Of a stretch of 64,000 nucleotides of DNA, positions 7,013 through 15,688 are shown piece after piece; the stretch's first letter is position 1; every line of letters starts with the position of its first letter. This stretch comes from DATKDP01 sp035546335 (lineage in GTDB: Bacteria; Acidobacteriota; Thermoanaerobaculia; Gp7-AA8). Below the pieces are notes generated by a model. That model searched no databases and was not told where the DNA came from. It was given only the letters and a program-made list of their open reading frames with translations. Made by a program: the position numbers and the translations under genes. The stretch covers positions 135,971 through 199,970 of the forward strand of contig DATKDP010000016.1 of NCBI GenBank assembly GCA_035546335.1, written 5' to 3'.

Positions 7013-9661
7013 TCAGGGGTAATACCCCCGGACCGTCTTTGCCTTTCCATCGGTCACTTCCACCGAGACCTGCCGCCATTTCGAGCCGGCCTGCACTCCA
7101 TCGGGGGGGTAGAATCCGAGCAGATACTGCGAGCGAAGCTCCTGCTGGATCTCGTTGTAGATCCTGCTGAGGTCGACGACGTTGTCGATGTAGTAGACGT
7201 TCCCGCCGGTCTCGGACGCGAATCGCCCGAACTTGTACCGCGCATCGATCTCGTTGGCCCTGATGCCGATGCCGATTCCGTAGATCGGCACGCTGGTCCG
7301 CTTCGCGTACTCGAGCGCCTGATCGAACGAGAATCGGGAGGCCGTGTCTTTGCCGTCGGTGATCACGATGAGCGCCCGCTGCCCTTTGATGCTCTGAAAG
7401 TTGTAGAGGGAGAAGACGATCGCATCGTACAGGGCGGTCGCTTCCTCGGCGCGCAGCGAAGCGAGACCGGCGTGAAGGGCCGAAAGCTGCCTGCTCCACT
7501 TCTGCAGCACGACCGGCTGCGTGTCGAACGAGACGAGAAACGCCTGGTCGCCTGGCTTGAGCACCGACTTCAGGAACTGCGCTCCCGTTTTCTGCGCCTC
7601 CGGCATCCGGTCGCGCATCGACCCGGAACTGTCGATGGCGATGCCGAGCGAGAGCGGGAGATTCTGCACGTACTCGAATTTGGCCAGTTTGACCGTGGTT
7701 CCCTCGTCCTTGACCGTGAAGGCCGATTCGGTCAGCCCGAGCACCGGCCGCCCGCGGCTGATCACAGTGGTCGGAAGCTCGACGAGATGCACTTCGACCT
7801 GCTGGAGAAACTCGGGAGAGTTCAGGAAGACGACATCCTCCGCCGGCTGCAGGGTCTCGTCCTCGAGCGTTGCGACCGCTCGCAGATAGGCGATTCCGAG
7901 ATCGGCGGGAACCCGGATCGTCTGGACGAAGGGTGGAGAGTAGAGGGTCGCCAGCCTCGTCTCGTTCAGATAGAGCTCGATGTTCTCGAGGGTCTTTCCC
8001 TCCGGGATCGACGCATCGATCTCCACGCGCACATTGCCCTGGACGTTGGCGGCGATTCGGGGGGAGACGATGCGCACGCGGAAGGGGTCGGCTCCGACGT
8101 TCACGACGAGCTCGTCTCCACTGACGATTTTTTGATTCGCATCGAGGCCGACCGCGCGAACGCGACGCGCCTGCGGAACCTCGCCGAGATCGAGATTGAG
8201 CGCGAAGGGAGGCGAGCGCTTCACCATGATCTTCTTCCCGTCGAGATAGAACTCGACGGACTTGATCTCTTCGCCCGTGACGATCGTGTCGATGTGATGC
8301 AGGCCGGTCAGCAGGTCGTTGGGCAGCGGAACGAGGCGGAGCCGCGATTCGCCCTCGATGAAGTTGCTCTGGATGCGGGCGATCGTCTCGGCTCCGTCGG
8401 CCTTCCGCGCCGCGAGCGCGGGATCTTCCTGGACCGCAGGGACATCGAGCGTGGCCTCGACGATCGCCTCGGCGCCCGAGTTCGCGTCGATGATCTTGAT
8501 CCGGGAGACATAGCCGGCAGGGCGCAGAAAACGCTCGATGACGATGGGAATCGTCTCTCCCGCCTGCTCTGCGGGGATGTCGTACTTGTATCGATAGGTC
8601 TCGAACATCTTTCCGTCTTTGAGCACCTCGCCGCTGACGTCGACGTTGTAATAGCCGACTCCATCGATGTCGTTGAGTCGAAGGTGATCGCGGGTGATGG
8701 GAATCGTCATCTGCACCGAGGTGCGCGCTCCCCGTTTGCCGGGATACCGAGTGGACACCTCACCCGTGACCAGTCTGGGGGCCGCTGGGTTGGAGAGAAC
8801 CGCCGTGCGGAGGATCTTGTTGATGTCCTCCTCGTTGACTTTCGGCGGGCTGTAGATCGATTGCAGTTGCGTGGAGTTCTGTTGCGACTGAAACACCGCC
8901 GTCAGGATCTCGCGGCCATCTTTGCAGTCGAAGCCGATTTTGCTCACCCGGGACATGGCGTCGAGCGACTCGAAGAAAACCGCGTTGACGGCTCGCTGGA
9001 GGTCGCCTAGATAGCTGGCGATGATCTCGGTGGAGAGCAGATCCTGGAGCGATTCGTTGGAGCTCCCCATGCCGATCGGCGTCCAGAGCCGGTAGTCGCC
9101 TCCGTTGCGAGGTCTGTAGAAAAGAAGGCGCACGTCGTGTCCTATGCCGGGGATGTGGTGATAGCGCCAGATCTCGAGCGGCTGAAGATAGCGGTCGCAC
9201 TCGGTGGGCAGGCGGTCGCCCGGCCGCCCGTGGATCAGGTAGATCTTCGTGCGATCGGACGTCATGTACTTGAACTGTTGTCTCGCTTCCTCCAGCATCT
9301 CGCCGTACTGTTCTCGGTAGTCGTTGTAGGCGCTCTTCGGATCGGGATCGCGCCGCCTCCAGAACTCCTCGATGTAGAGGTCGCGCTGGGCATCCGATTC
9401 GAGGAGAAGAAAGGTGTTGAGCTCGGTCTGGAGCAGGATCGGCTCGACGTCCTTGAGAAACGTCTGATATTTCTCGCTGAGCTTCGCGATCGCGTCCCGT
9501 CGCTCGCGCCGCGACAGCTTCCGCACTCCGGGATCTGCCGTCGGATCGGGCTTCGCGATCTGCGCGGCTTCGGCAGGCGCTGGATTGTTTGCAGCGGCAT
9601 GGACGTTGATGGACGGGAAGATCAGGAAGACCGCTGCTGCTGCGACGAGAATGTTCTTCAT
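7013..9661 (-). CDS. Secreted GWxTD-domain and VWFA-related protein
   Basis: This exported protein has 882 residues. Residues 1-23 are a Sec signal peptide (MKNILVAAAAVFLIFPSINV...). A GWxTD-type domain follows (about 70-215), with EFWRRRDPDP, YMTSDRTKIYLIHGRPGD and EIWRYHHIPG. The middle part is rich in beta-strands and Ig-like. The C-terminus (about 640-880) is a VWFA-related domain with MIDAS start AIDSSGSMRD and later VITDGKDTASR. This architecture is frequent in Acidobacteriota. Its function is not established, but a periplasmic or surface role fits. The start is only 31 bp from the divergent cysteine desulfurase start. Confidence 0.88.
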   Translation of the reverse strand: MKNILVAAAAVFLIFPSINVHAAANNPAPAEAAQIAKPDPTADPGVRKLSRRERRDAIAKLSEKYQTFLKDVEPILLQTELNTFLLLESDAQRDLYIEEFWRRRDPDPKSAYNDYREQYGEMLEEARQQFKYMTSDRTKIYLIHGRPGDRLPTECDRYLQPLEIWRYHHIPGIGHDVRLLFYRPRNGGDYRLWTPIGMGSSNESLQDLLSTEIIASYLGDLQRAVNAVFFESLDAMSRVSKIGFDCKDGREILTAVFQSQQNSTQLQSIYSPPKVNEEDINKILRTAVLSNPAAPRLVTGEVSTRYPGKRGARTSVQMTIPITRDHLRLNDIDGVGYYNVDVSGEVLKDGKMFETYRYKYDIPAEQAGETIPIVIERFLRPAGYVSRIKIIDANSGAEAIVEATLDVPAVQEDPALAARKADGAETIARIQSNFIEGESRLRLVPLPNDLLTGLHHIDTIVTGEEIKSVEFYLDGKKIMVKRSPPFALNLDLGEVPQARRVRAVGLDANQKIVSGDELVVNVGADPFRVRIVSPRIAANVQGNVRVEIDASIPEGKTLENIELYLNETRLATLYSPPFVQTIRVPADLGIAYLRAVATLEDETLQPAEDVVFLNSPEFLQQVEVHLVELPTTVISRGRPVLGLTESAFTVKDEGTTVKLAKFEYVQNLPLSLGIAIDSSGSMRDRMPEAQKTGAQFLKSVLKPGDQAFLVSFDTQPVVLQKWSRQLSALHAGLASLRAEEATALYDAIVFSLYNFQSIKGQRALIVITDGKDTASRFSFDQALEYAKRTSVPIYGIGIGIRANEIDARYKFGRFASETGGNVYYIDNVVDLSRIYNEIQQELRSQYLLGFYPPDGVQAGSKWRQVSVEVTDGKAKTVRGYYP

Positions 9662-9692
9662 GGTTTCAATGGGCCCCGAAGTTTGGTGAGCA

Positions 9693-10853
9693 ATGCGAAT
9701 TTACCTCGATAACAACGCCACGACTCCAATCCATCCAGCCGTCCTCGAAACGCTCGATCGGACGCTCCGGTCGAGCTGGGGCAACGCATCAAGTATTCAT
9801 GAAGAAGGCCAGCGGGCCCGGCGTGAGCTGGAGCAGGCGAGGGAATCCGTTGCTGCTCTCATCCACTGCGAGCCTCGCGAGCTGGTCTTCACGAGCGGCG
9901 GCACCGAATCGAACAATGCCGCGATCCATGGCTCTGTTGTAGCCTCATTCCCCTCGCAGGCCGGTTACAACATCGTCACAAGTGCCATCGAGCATCCTTC
10001 GGTCCTCGAGCCTCTCCGTGATCTCGAAGCTCGCGGCTGCAGCGTCACGCGCGTTGCACCCGGGCGCGACGGCGCCATCTCCGCCCGCGCCATGATCGAT
10101 GCGATTTGTCCCGATACCCGGCTCGTCTGCCTGATGCTGGCCAACAACGAGACCGGAGTCCTGCAGCCGGTGGCCGAGGTGGCCGCAGCCTGTCGCGAGC
10201 GGGGCATCCACATGCATTGCGACGCCGTGCAGGGAGGAGGGAAGGTCGAAGTCGATGTTCGCCGCCTCGACTGCGATACGCTCTCGCTGTCGGGCCACAA
10301 GATGCACGGGCCGAAGGGAATCGGAGCCCTCTTCGTCCGCCCGGGGACCACGCTCCACCCGCATCTCGCCGGAGGAGCCCAGGAGCGGCGTCGCCGTGCC
10401 GGTACCGAGAACGTCCCGCAGGCGGTTGCGTTCGGCGTCGCGTCTGCGATCGCGTGGCAGGAGACGTCGGTGTGGAGCGAGATCGCGCTCTTGCGCGATC
10501 GTCTGGAAACAGAGCTGCGGCTGCTGATTCCCGGACTCGTGATCCATGGGGAAGGGACCACCCGCCTGCCCAACACATCGAATCTGCGCTTCCCGGGGGT
10601 CGACGCCGAGGGGCTGGTGATCGCACTCGATCTCCAGGGTGTCGCCGTCTCGACCGGCTCGGCCTGTTCCTCGGGACGCGTCGAGCCGAGCCATGTTCTT
10701 CTGCAGATGGGACTTTCGGAAGAAGACGCGAAGAGCTCGGTTCGCATATCATTGAGCAGGTTCACGGCTGCCGCGGAGATCGATCGCCTGATCGAGCTTC
10801 TCGGTGAGCTCGTTCCGAAAACGCGAAGGGATGCGGCGATACGCGCGAGCTGA
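9693..10853 (+). CDS. Cysteine desulfurase (NifS/IscS family)
   Basis: This PLP enzyme of 386 residues takes sulfur from L-cysteine for Fe-S clusters or tRNA thiolation. Visible marks are DNNATTPIHP at the N-terminus, GGTESNN (about 69-75), His101 of AIEHPSV that stacks on PLP, Schiff-base Lys203 in SLSGHKMHGPKG and catalytic Cys325 in STGSACSSG. The long Cys loop (GSACSSG) places it in group I (NifS/IscS) rather than SufS. No iscU or mnmA homologue is adjacent, so the sulfur acceptor is unknown. The stop overlaps the next start (TGATG), which couples it to a DUF4388 protein. Confidence 0.95.
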   Translation: MRIYLDNNATTPIHPAVLETLDRTLRSSWGNASSIHEEGQRARRELEQARESVAALIHCEPRELVFTSGGTESNNAAIHGSVVASFPSQAGYNIVTSAIEHPSVLEPLRDLEARGCSVTRVAPGRDGAISARAMIDAICPDTRLVCLMLANNETGVLQPVAEVAAACRERGIHMHCDAVQGGGKVEVDVRRLDCDTLSLSGHKMHGPKGIGALFVRPGTTLHPHLAGGAQERRRRAGTENVPQAVAFGVASAIAWQETSVWSEIALLRDRLETELRLLIPGLVIHGEGTTRLPNTSNLRFPGVDAEGLVIALDLQGVAVSTGSACSSGRVEPSHVLLQMGLSEEDAKSSVRISLSRFTAAAEIDRLIELLGELVPKTRRDAAIRAS

Positions 10854-11992
10854 TGATGAACGGGCGGAAGATCCTCGAGGGTGACCTCGCCGCTCTGCAG
10901 CTTCCCGACGTCCTCAGTTTCATTGCGATGATCCGCAAGAGCGGGAAGATGGTCCTGCAGCAGGGATCGCTCGAGCGGACCATTCACTGGAAGGACGGCG
11001 AGGTAGCATTCGCCACTTCCAATTCACCCGAGCATTCCCTCGGACTCTTTCTTCTTCGAAACGGAAAGATCACTCAGGAGCAGTATGAGGAATCACGGGA
11101 GCGAATGACTCCGCAGACGCGGCATGGAAAGCTGCTGGTACAGATGGGGGTGATCTCACCGAAGGATCTCTGGTGGGCGGTCAAGAATCAGGTTCTGGAG
11201 ATCATCTATTCGATGTTCACCTGGCGCGACGGGTCGTTCGTCTTTCTCGACGAGGTCGAAGAGATCAGCCAGGAACGAATCATTCTCTCGATCAATCCAT
11301 CCGTCGTCATCATGGAGGGGGTGAGGAGAGTCGATGAAGAGGCGAGAATCCGCGAAAAGATCACCAGTCTGGATATGATCTTCGTCCGCCTGCCCGGGGC
11401 CGAGCCGATCCTTCCCGACTTCGACATCACGCACGAGGAGGTGCGCCTGTTTCACGAGATCGACGGACATCGCTCGATTCGAGACCTGATCGGCTCGACC
11501 GATCTGACCGAGTTCGAAGTGACACGGATCCTTTTCCAGCTCATCTCCGCGCGTCTGATCGAGCCGGTCTCGCCGGAGAAAAGCGGAAGGCCCGTATTTC
11601 TCGATGTCGAGGACTCACCGGAACTGCTCAAGATCGTTTCCACCTACAACGACATGTTCGATCGTCTCTACGCGACTCTTCAGTCCGCGGTCGGCGAAGA
11701 GCGAGCACGCGAGATCTTCACCAACGTGCTGCAGAGCTCCGATACCGACGAGCTCTGGTCGGGAGTGTTTTTCGACCCTTCCGGGCGGTTCGACGAGAAC
11801 ATGCTGATCGCCAACATCTCCGAGCTTCCGTTCGAGAAGAGAAAGTCGGTTCTCGACGAAGGGTTGAATACTCTTCTGTCGATTCAGCTCTTCGAGGTGT
11901 CGCAGCATCTCGACGCTGCGACCAAGGTGCAGGTGTTTCGATTCATCTCCGATCAGAAAGCTCAGATCGAGAAAGCGACTGCCGAGTTTTGA
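10853..11992 (+). CDS. DUF4388 (PATAN-like) domain protein
   Basis: This cytoplasmic protein of 379 residues has an N-terminal DUF4388 domain: LEGDLAALQLPDVLSFIAMI, then KSGKMVLQQGSLERTIHWKDG and VAFATSNS. DUF4388 proteins are often linked to two-component and gliding/pilus regulation. Residues about 180-240 (DFDITHEEVRLFHEIDG..., then VTRILFQL) look winged-helix-like. The remainder is helical. Two ATGs (10853 and 10856) are possible and both overlap or abut the desulfurase stop. The biochemical role is unknown. Confidence 0.82.
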   Translation: MMNGRKILEGDLAALQLPDVLSFIAMIRKSGKMVLQQGSLERTIHWKDGEVAFATSNSPEHSLGLFLLRNGKITQEQYEESRERMTPQTRHGKLLVQMGVISPKDLWWAVKNQVLEIIYSMFTWRDGSFVFLDEVEEISQERIILSINPSVVIMEGVRRVDEEARIREKITSLDMIFVRLPGAEPILPDFDITHEEVRLFHEIDGHRSIRDLIGSTDLTEFEVTRILFQLISARLIEPVSPEKSGRPVFLDVEDSPELLKIVSTYNDMFDRLYATLQSAVGEERAREIFTNVLQSSDTDELWSGVFFDPSGRFDENMLIANISELPFEKRKSVLDEGLNTLLSIQLFEVSQHLDAATKVQVFRFISDQKAQIEKATAEF

Positions 11993-12004
11993 GCGAGGAA
12001 ACGA

Positions 12005-12805
12005 ATGTGGCCAACACTTTTCAAAGTCGGTGACATCGAGATCACCACATTCGGGGCGATGATGGCTCTCGCCTTCGTCGTCGGAGGCTGGATTCTCACC
12101 CGCCGGTTTCGCCGTTACGGTCTGGGCGACGACGACGCCTCCTCGATCGTCATCGCCGCCGCGGTCGGAGGCATCCTCGGGGCGAAGATCTACTACGCCA
12201 TTCTCTATGGCGACCTCACTCTGGTCTTTTCACGAGCCGGGCTCGTCTGGTACGGCGGCTTCCTCGGAGGCGTGATCGCATCTGCCATCGTCGCCAGGCT
12301 CCACAAACTCCGTTTCCTCGTCGTTGCCGATGCCGCGTCTCCCGGCCTCGCCGTCGGATATGCCCTCGGACGCATCGGCTGCTTTCTTGTCGGCGATGAC
12401 TATGGAAGACCGACGGATGGTTGGTTCGGAGTCGCCTTCCCGAAGGGGGCCCCGCCGACGACAGCTGAGAGTCTGCGCTCGTTCGGCGTCGCCATCGACC
12501 CCACACTTCCCGGCGACGCACTGCTCCGCGTGCATCCGACCCAGCTCTACGAAGCGGCGGCGGCGCTGCTCATCTTCGGAGCTCTGATCGTTTTCGCCCG
12601 GCGTCCGCTCGCTGCGGGGCGGGTGTTCGGCCTCTTCCTCGTGCTCGCCGGAATCGAGCGCTTTCTCGTGGAGATCCTCAGAGCGAAGGATGATCGATTC
12701 TTCGGCCCGCTGACGCTCGCGCAGGCCATCAGCGTTGCCGTCGTCGCGATCGGCATCGTCTTGCTCGTGCGCCGCGAATCGGAGATCATCGACACCAGGG
12801 AGTGA
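12005..12805 (+). CDS. lgt: Prolipoprotein diacylglyceryl transferase
   Basis: This inner-membrane enzyme transfers diacylglycerol from phosphatidylglycerol to the lipobox cysteine of prolipoproteins. The 266 residues hold about seven hydrophobic segments. Family motifs visible are WYGGFLGGVIASA, the Lgt signature region ALGRIGCFLVGDDYGRPTD, then HPTQLYEAA and a C-terminal GIERFLVEILR. The usual Asn in GRxGNF is replaced by Cys here (GRIGCF), a variation worth noting. Several exported proteins with lipobox-like starts occur in this window (the BtuF-like protein at 36.6 kb is the clearest). It follows the DUF4388 gene by 12 bases. Confidence 0.95.
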   Translation: MWPTLFKVGDIEITTFGAMMALAFVVGGWILTRRFRRYGLGDDDASSIVIAAAVGGILGAKIYYAILYGDLTLVFSRAGLVWYGGFLGGVIASAIVARLHKLRFLVVADAASPGLAVGYALGRIGCFLVGDDYGRPTDGWFGVAFPKGAPPTTAESLRSFGVAIDPTLPGDALLRVHPTQLYEAAAALLIFGALIVFARRPLAAGRVFGLFLVLAGIERFLVEILRAKDDRFFGPLTLAQAISVAVVAIGIVLLVRRESEIIDTRE

Positions 12806-12931
12806 CGCTGTCTCGCTCACGATGTCGACATGCTGTCATCCCGAGCGGGTGGTGGGCGGGAAGGCGAGGGATCTCCCCTCTGGTCCAATGGAACCGGGGA
12901 GTATGCTTGACCCGGAGAAATTGCAGACACC

Positions 12932-14101
12932 ATGGCGCATTTCCGCTTCGTGACAGCAGGTGAATCGCACGGTCCCTCACTCACCGTGATCGTCACCGGT
13001 GTCCCCGCCGGTCTGCGCCTCGATCGCGGCCGGATCGACCGTGAGCTCAAACGCCGTCAGCACGGCCACGGACGCGGCGGACGGATGAAGATCGAGAGCG
13101 ACGAGGCGGAGATCACCGGCGGCGTCCGCGGTGGCGAAACGCTCGGATCTCCGATCGCGATCTCGATTCGGAACCGCGACTTTGCGGCGTGGGAGAGCGC
13201 GATGGGGGTGTGGGACGTCGATCAGCAAGAGGCCTCCCGCCGCCGCGTTCATGCGCCACGGCCGGGTCACGTCGACCTCGCCGGCGGAATGAAGTACGAC
13301 CGCCATGATCTTCGCGACGTCCTGGAGCGTGCCTCCGCGCGCGAGACTGCGGCCCGCGTCGCCGCGGGAGCCATCGCCAGAGAGCTGCTCCGCTCCTTCG
13401 ACATCGAAATTCGCTCGGGAGTCGTCGCCATCGGAAGGAGCGGCGATCCGCAGTACAGTCCTTCGTGGAGTGAGCTCGTCGCAGTCGACGACGCGTCGCC
13501 GTTGCGCGCCGCCGGAGCCGGCGAAGCGGAGATGGTCGCCGAGGTGGATCGAGCGAGAGAGGCGGGGGAAACGGTCGGAGGTGTGATCGTCGTCGCGGCG
13601 CACGGAATCCCGGTGGGGCTCGGCAGTTACGTTCAATGGGACGAGAAGCTCGACGGCAGAATCGCTCAGGCGATCATGTCGGTCCATGCCGTGAAGGCGG
13701 TGTCGATCGGAACCGGAGTCGCCGCTGCCTCCTCGTGGGGCTCGGAGGTTCATGACGCGATCCACTTCGAGGAGACCAGACGCTATCACCGGCTGACGAA
13801 CAGAGCGGGAGGCCTCGAGGGAGGCGTCACCAACGGAGAAGACGTCGTCGTCCGCGCATTCATGAAGCCGATCTCCACGCTGCGCCGCGGCGTTCCCTCG
13901 GTCGACATCGAATCGCGTGAGGCGCAGAGATCGCAATGGGAGCGGAGTGACGTGACTGCGGTCCCCGCCTGCGGCATCGTCTGCGAGGCGATGCTGGCGA
14001 TCATTCTCGCCGACGCGATGCGGCAGAAGTTCGGGGGCGACTCCCTCGAGGAGATGCGCCGCAACTACGATGCGTACCTAGAGCAATTACAGCGTTTCTG
14101 A
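12932..14101 (+). CDS. aroC: Chorismate synthase
   Basis: This is the last enzyme of the shikimate pathway, which converts EPSP to chorismate with reduced FMN. The 389-residue length is normal. Signatures are GESHGPSLTVIVTGVPAG near the N-terminus, RRQHGHGRGGRMKIESD, RPGHVDLAGGMKY and RASARETAARVAAGA. C-terminal THR/Arg motifs are also present. The 126-bp upstream gap holds a possible hairpin (CTCCCC at 12873 with GGGGAG at 12896) and a REP-like fragment starting GTCATCCCGAGCG. Another shikimate gene, aroK, lies 43 kb away. Confidence 0.97.
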   Translation: MAHFRFVTAGESHGPSLTVIVTGVPAGLRLDRGRIDRELKRRQHGHGRGGRMKIESDEAEITGGVRGGETLGSPIAISIRNRDFAAWESAMGVWDVDQQEASRRRVHAPRPGHVDLAGGMKYDRHDLRDVLERASARETAARVAAGAIARELLRSFDIEIRSGVVAIGRSGDPQYSPSWSELVAVDDASPLRAAGAGEAEMVAEVDRAREAGETVGGVIVVAAHGIPVGLGSYVQWDEKLDGRIAQAIMSVHAVKAVSIGTGVAAASSWGSEVHDAIHFEETRRYHRLTNRAGGLEGGVTNGEDVVVRAFMKPISTLRRGVPSVDIESREAQRSQWERSDVTAVPACGIVCEAMLAIILADAMRQKFGGDSLEEMRRNYDAYLEQLQRF

Positions 14102-14113
14102 CCGGAGCCGGCA

Positions 14114-15262
14114 ATGCAGGACGTCATCGACAAGGAGGCGCTGCGCCGGAGCGAGTTCCCCGTCACCGAGCGGCTGATCTATCTCAACCACGCCGCGGTG
14201 GGGCCGCTGCCCCGCTCGACGAGCGAGGCGATGCAGGCGCACGCCGTCGACCAGCGCGACTTCGGTGCGCTCCACTGGCGCGCCTGGATGGCCGCCCACG
14301 ACGGCTTCCGCGATCGCGCCGCTCGCCTGATCAACGCTTCGAAGAGCGAGATCGCCATCCTCAAGAACACCTCGGAAGGGCTCTCGTTCGTCGCCGAGGG
14401 GTTCCGCTGGCGCGACGGCGACAACGTCGTCACGACGGACATGGAGTTTCCGTCGAATTACACGCCGTGGAAGCGGCTCGAGAGGCGAGGCGTGGAGTGC
14501 CGCCTCGTGCGCAACCGCGACGGCGGCTTCGATGCGTCCGATATCGAGCGGCTGATCGACGAGCGGACCCGGATCGTCGCGCTCTCCTCCGTCTCGTTCC
14601 ACAATGGATTCGCCCCCGATCTCGACGCCGCCGGCCGGCTCTGCTCTGAGCGCGGAGTCTTCTTCTGCGTCGATGCGATCCAGAGCCTCGGCGCGATCCC
14701 GCTCGATGTCCGTCGCTCGGGAATCTCGTTTCTCGCCGCGGATGGTCACAAGTGGCTCCTCGGGCCGGAGGGGACGGCGATCTTCTTCTGCAGCGAGGAG
14801 GCGCGGGAACAACTCGATGTTCTCGAGAGCGGCTGGACCAACGTGTTGAGGCACGGGACCTTCATCGACGAGAGCGTGGATCTGCGCGAGGACGGGCGCC
14901 GGTTCGAAGCGGGATCGCTGAACACCAACGGCGTCTACGGGATGAACGCATCACTCGATCTTCTCGAGCGCACCGGCATCGATGCGATCGAGCGCGAAGT
15001 GATCCGCCTGGCGATGCGCATGGCCGATCGGCTCGAAGCGATCGGCTTCGTGATCGGAACGCCGCGCCCGATCCGGTCGGGCATCGTCGCCGCCGCGCCG
15101 CCGCCCGGGGGCGAATCGCTGCTCTTTCTCCACCGCCGCCTCGAGCAGCGCGGCATCGTCTGCGCCCCGCGCGAAGGGATGCTCCGCTTCTCGCCGCACT
15201 TCTACAATACCGACGACGAGATCGACCGGGTCGTCGAGGCGCTGCGGGAAGAGAGGGAGTGA
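14114..15262 (+). CDS. Class V aminotransferase-family PLP enzyme
   Basis: This fold-type I PLP enzyme of 382 residues belongs to the SufS/isopenicillin N epimerase/selenocysteine lyase branch. It has LNHAAVGPLPRS at the N-terminus, TSEGLSFVAEG, FCVDAIQSLGAIPLDV holding the PLP Asp, and AADGHKWLLGPEG with the Schiff-base Lys. It lacks a desulfurase-type Cys loop near the C-terminus, so it is unlikely to be a cysteine desulfurase; an epimerase-like or aminotransferase role fits better. The substrate is unknown. It starts 12 bases after aroC and is probably co-transcribed. Confidence 0.85.
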   Translation: MQDVIDKEALRRSEFPVTERLIYLNHAAVGPLPRSTSEAMQAHAVDQRDFGALHWRAWMAAHDGFRDRAARLINASKSEIAILKNTSEGLSFVAEGFRWRDGDNVVTTDMEFPSNYTPWKRLERRGVECRLVRNRDGGFDASDIERLIDERTRIVALSSVSFHNGFAPDLDAAGRLCSERGVFFCVDAIQSLGAIPLDVRRSGISFLAADGHKWLLGPEGTAIFFCSEEAREQLDVLESGWTNVLRHGTFIDESVDLREDGRRFEAGSLNTNGVYGMNASLDLLERTGIDAIEREVIRLAMRMADRLEAIGFVIGTPRPIRSGIVAAAPPPGGESLLFLHRRLEQRGIVCAPREGMLRFSPHFYNTDDEIDRVVEALREERE

Positions 15263-15266
15263 AGTG

Positions 15267-15345
15267 GCCGAACTTTGTCGCGGATGCGACGCGAGGGTCA
15301 GGCGTTCTTGCGATGATCACACCTGGCATCCGCGACAAGTTCGGC
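15267..15345. repeat. Large imperfect inverted repeat after the aminotransferase gene
   Basis: Two arms of about 20 bp (GCCGAACTTTGTCGCGGATGC at 15267-15287 region and its complement at 15326-15345, with one base inserted) flank a 38-base centre. The repeat starts 4 bases after the stop codon, so it may serve as a transcript end or be a palindromic mobile repeat. Confidence 0.7.
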
Positions 15346-15388
15346 TTGTGACCGATCGCGCGGACAGGTGAATCTCGCGACGATCGTT

Positions 15389-15445
15389 CCCCTCTCCCCA
15401 TCAGCCAACCTTACCAGAGGCAGCGACGTGACCATGGGGAGAGGG
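15389..15445. repeat. Inverted repeat CCCTCTCCCCAT / ATGGGGAGAGGG
   Basis: Perfect 12-bp arms (15390-15401 and 15434-15445) are separated by 32 bases and followed by TCAGGGTGAGGGG. It lies in the 426-bp gap between the aminotransferase gene and rmuC. That gap otherwise holds the inverted repeat at 15267 and a divergent 71-bp element, but no gene I can support. Confidence 0.65.
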
Positions 15446-15506
15446 TCAGGGTGAGGGGCACGGCACAACATGCTGGCGAGTCCTTCGCTCACAGTTCGCC
15501 GGGGCC

Positions 15507-15576
15507 GGACGAAGCTGTTCGCCTTCCGAGAGTCGAGCGAGCCTGATGCGGCATCTCGCGGCTCACTGCTTCGTCC
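15507..15576. repeat. Divergent copy of the 71-bp terminal-inverted-repeat element
   Basis: It begins GGACGAAGCTGTTCGC and ends GCTTCGTCC, matching the ends of the 71-bp elements at 23004, 58258 and 58454. The left end is well kept. The right end retains only about nine inner-matching bases, and the middle has diverged. Confidence 0.55.
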
Positions 15577-15688
15577 CTACGAGAGCCGGAGGGGCACACT
15601 CACATGCTTGCGAGTCCTTCGCCCGCGGGGAGGATCGGAAGAATCGTTGACGGAATGGCCCGATTCCGTGATCATTCAAATAACAGCC

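Noticed and set aside
6959..9010. 683-codon plus-strand frame opposite the GWxTD/VWFA gene
   Set aside because: The minus-strand protein has a signal peptide and domains, while the plus-strand text is Asp/Arg-rich antisense reading.
15470..15688. Upstream extension of rmuC
   Set aside because: The added 73 residues cross a repeat element and precede the natural membrane anchor.
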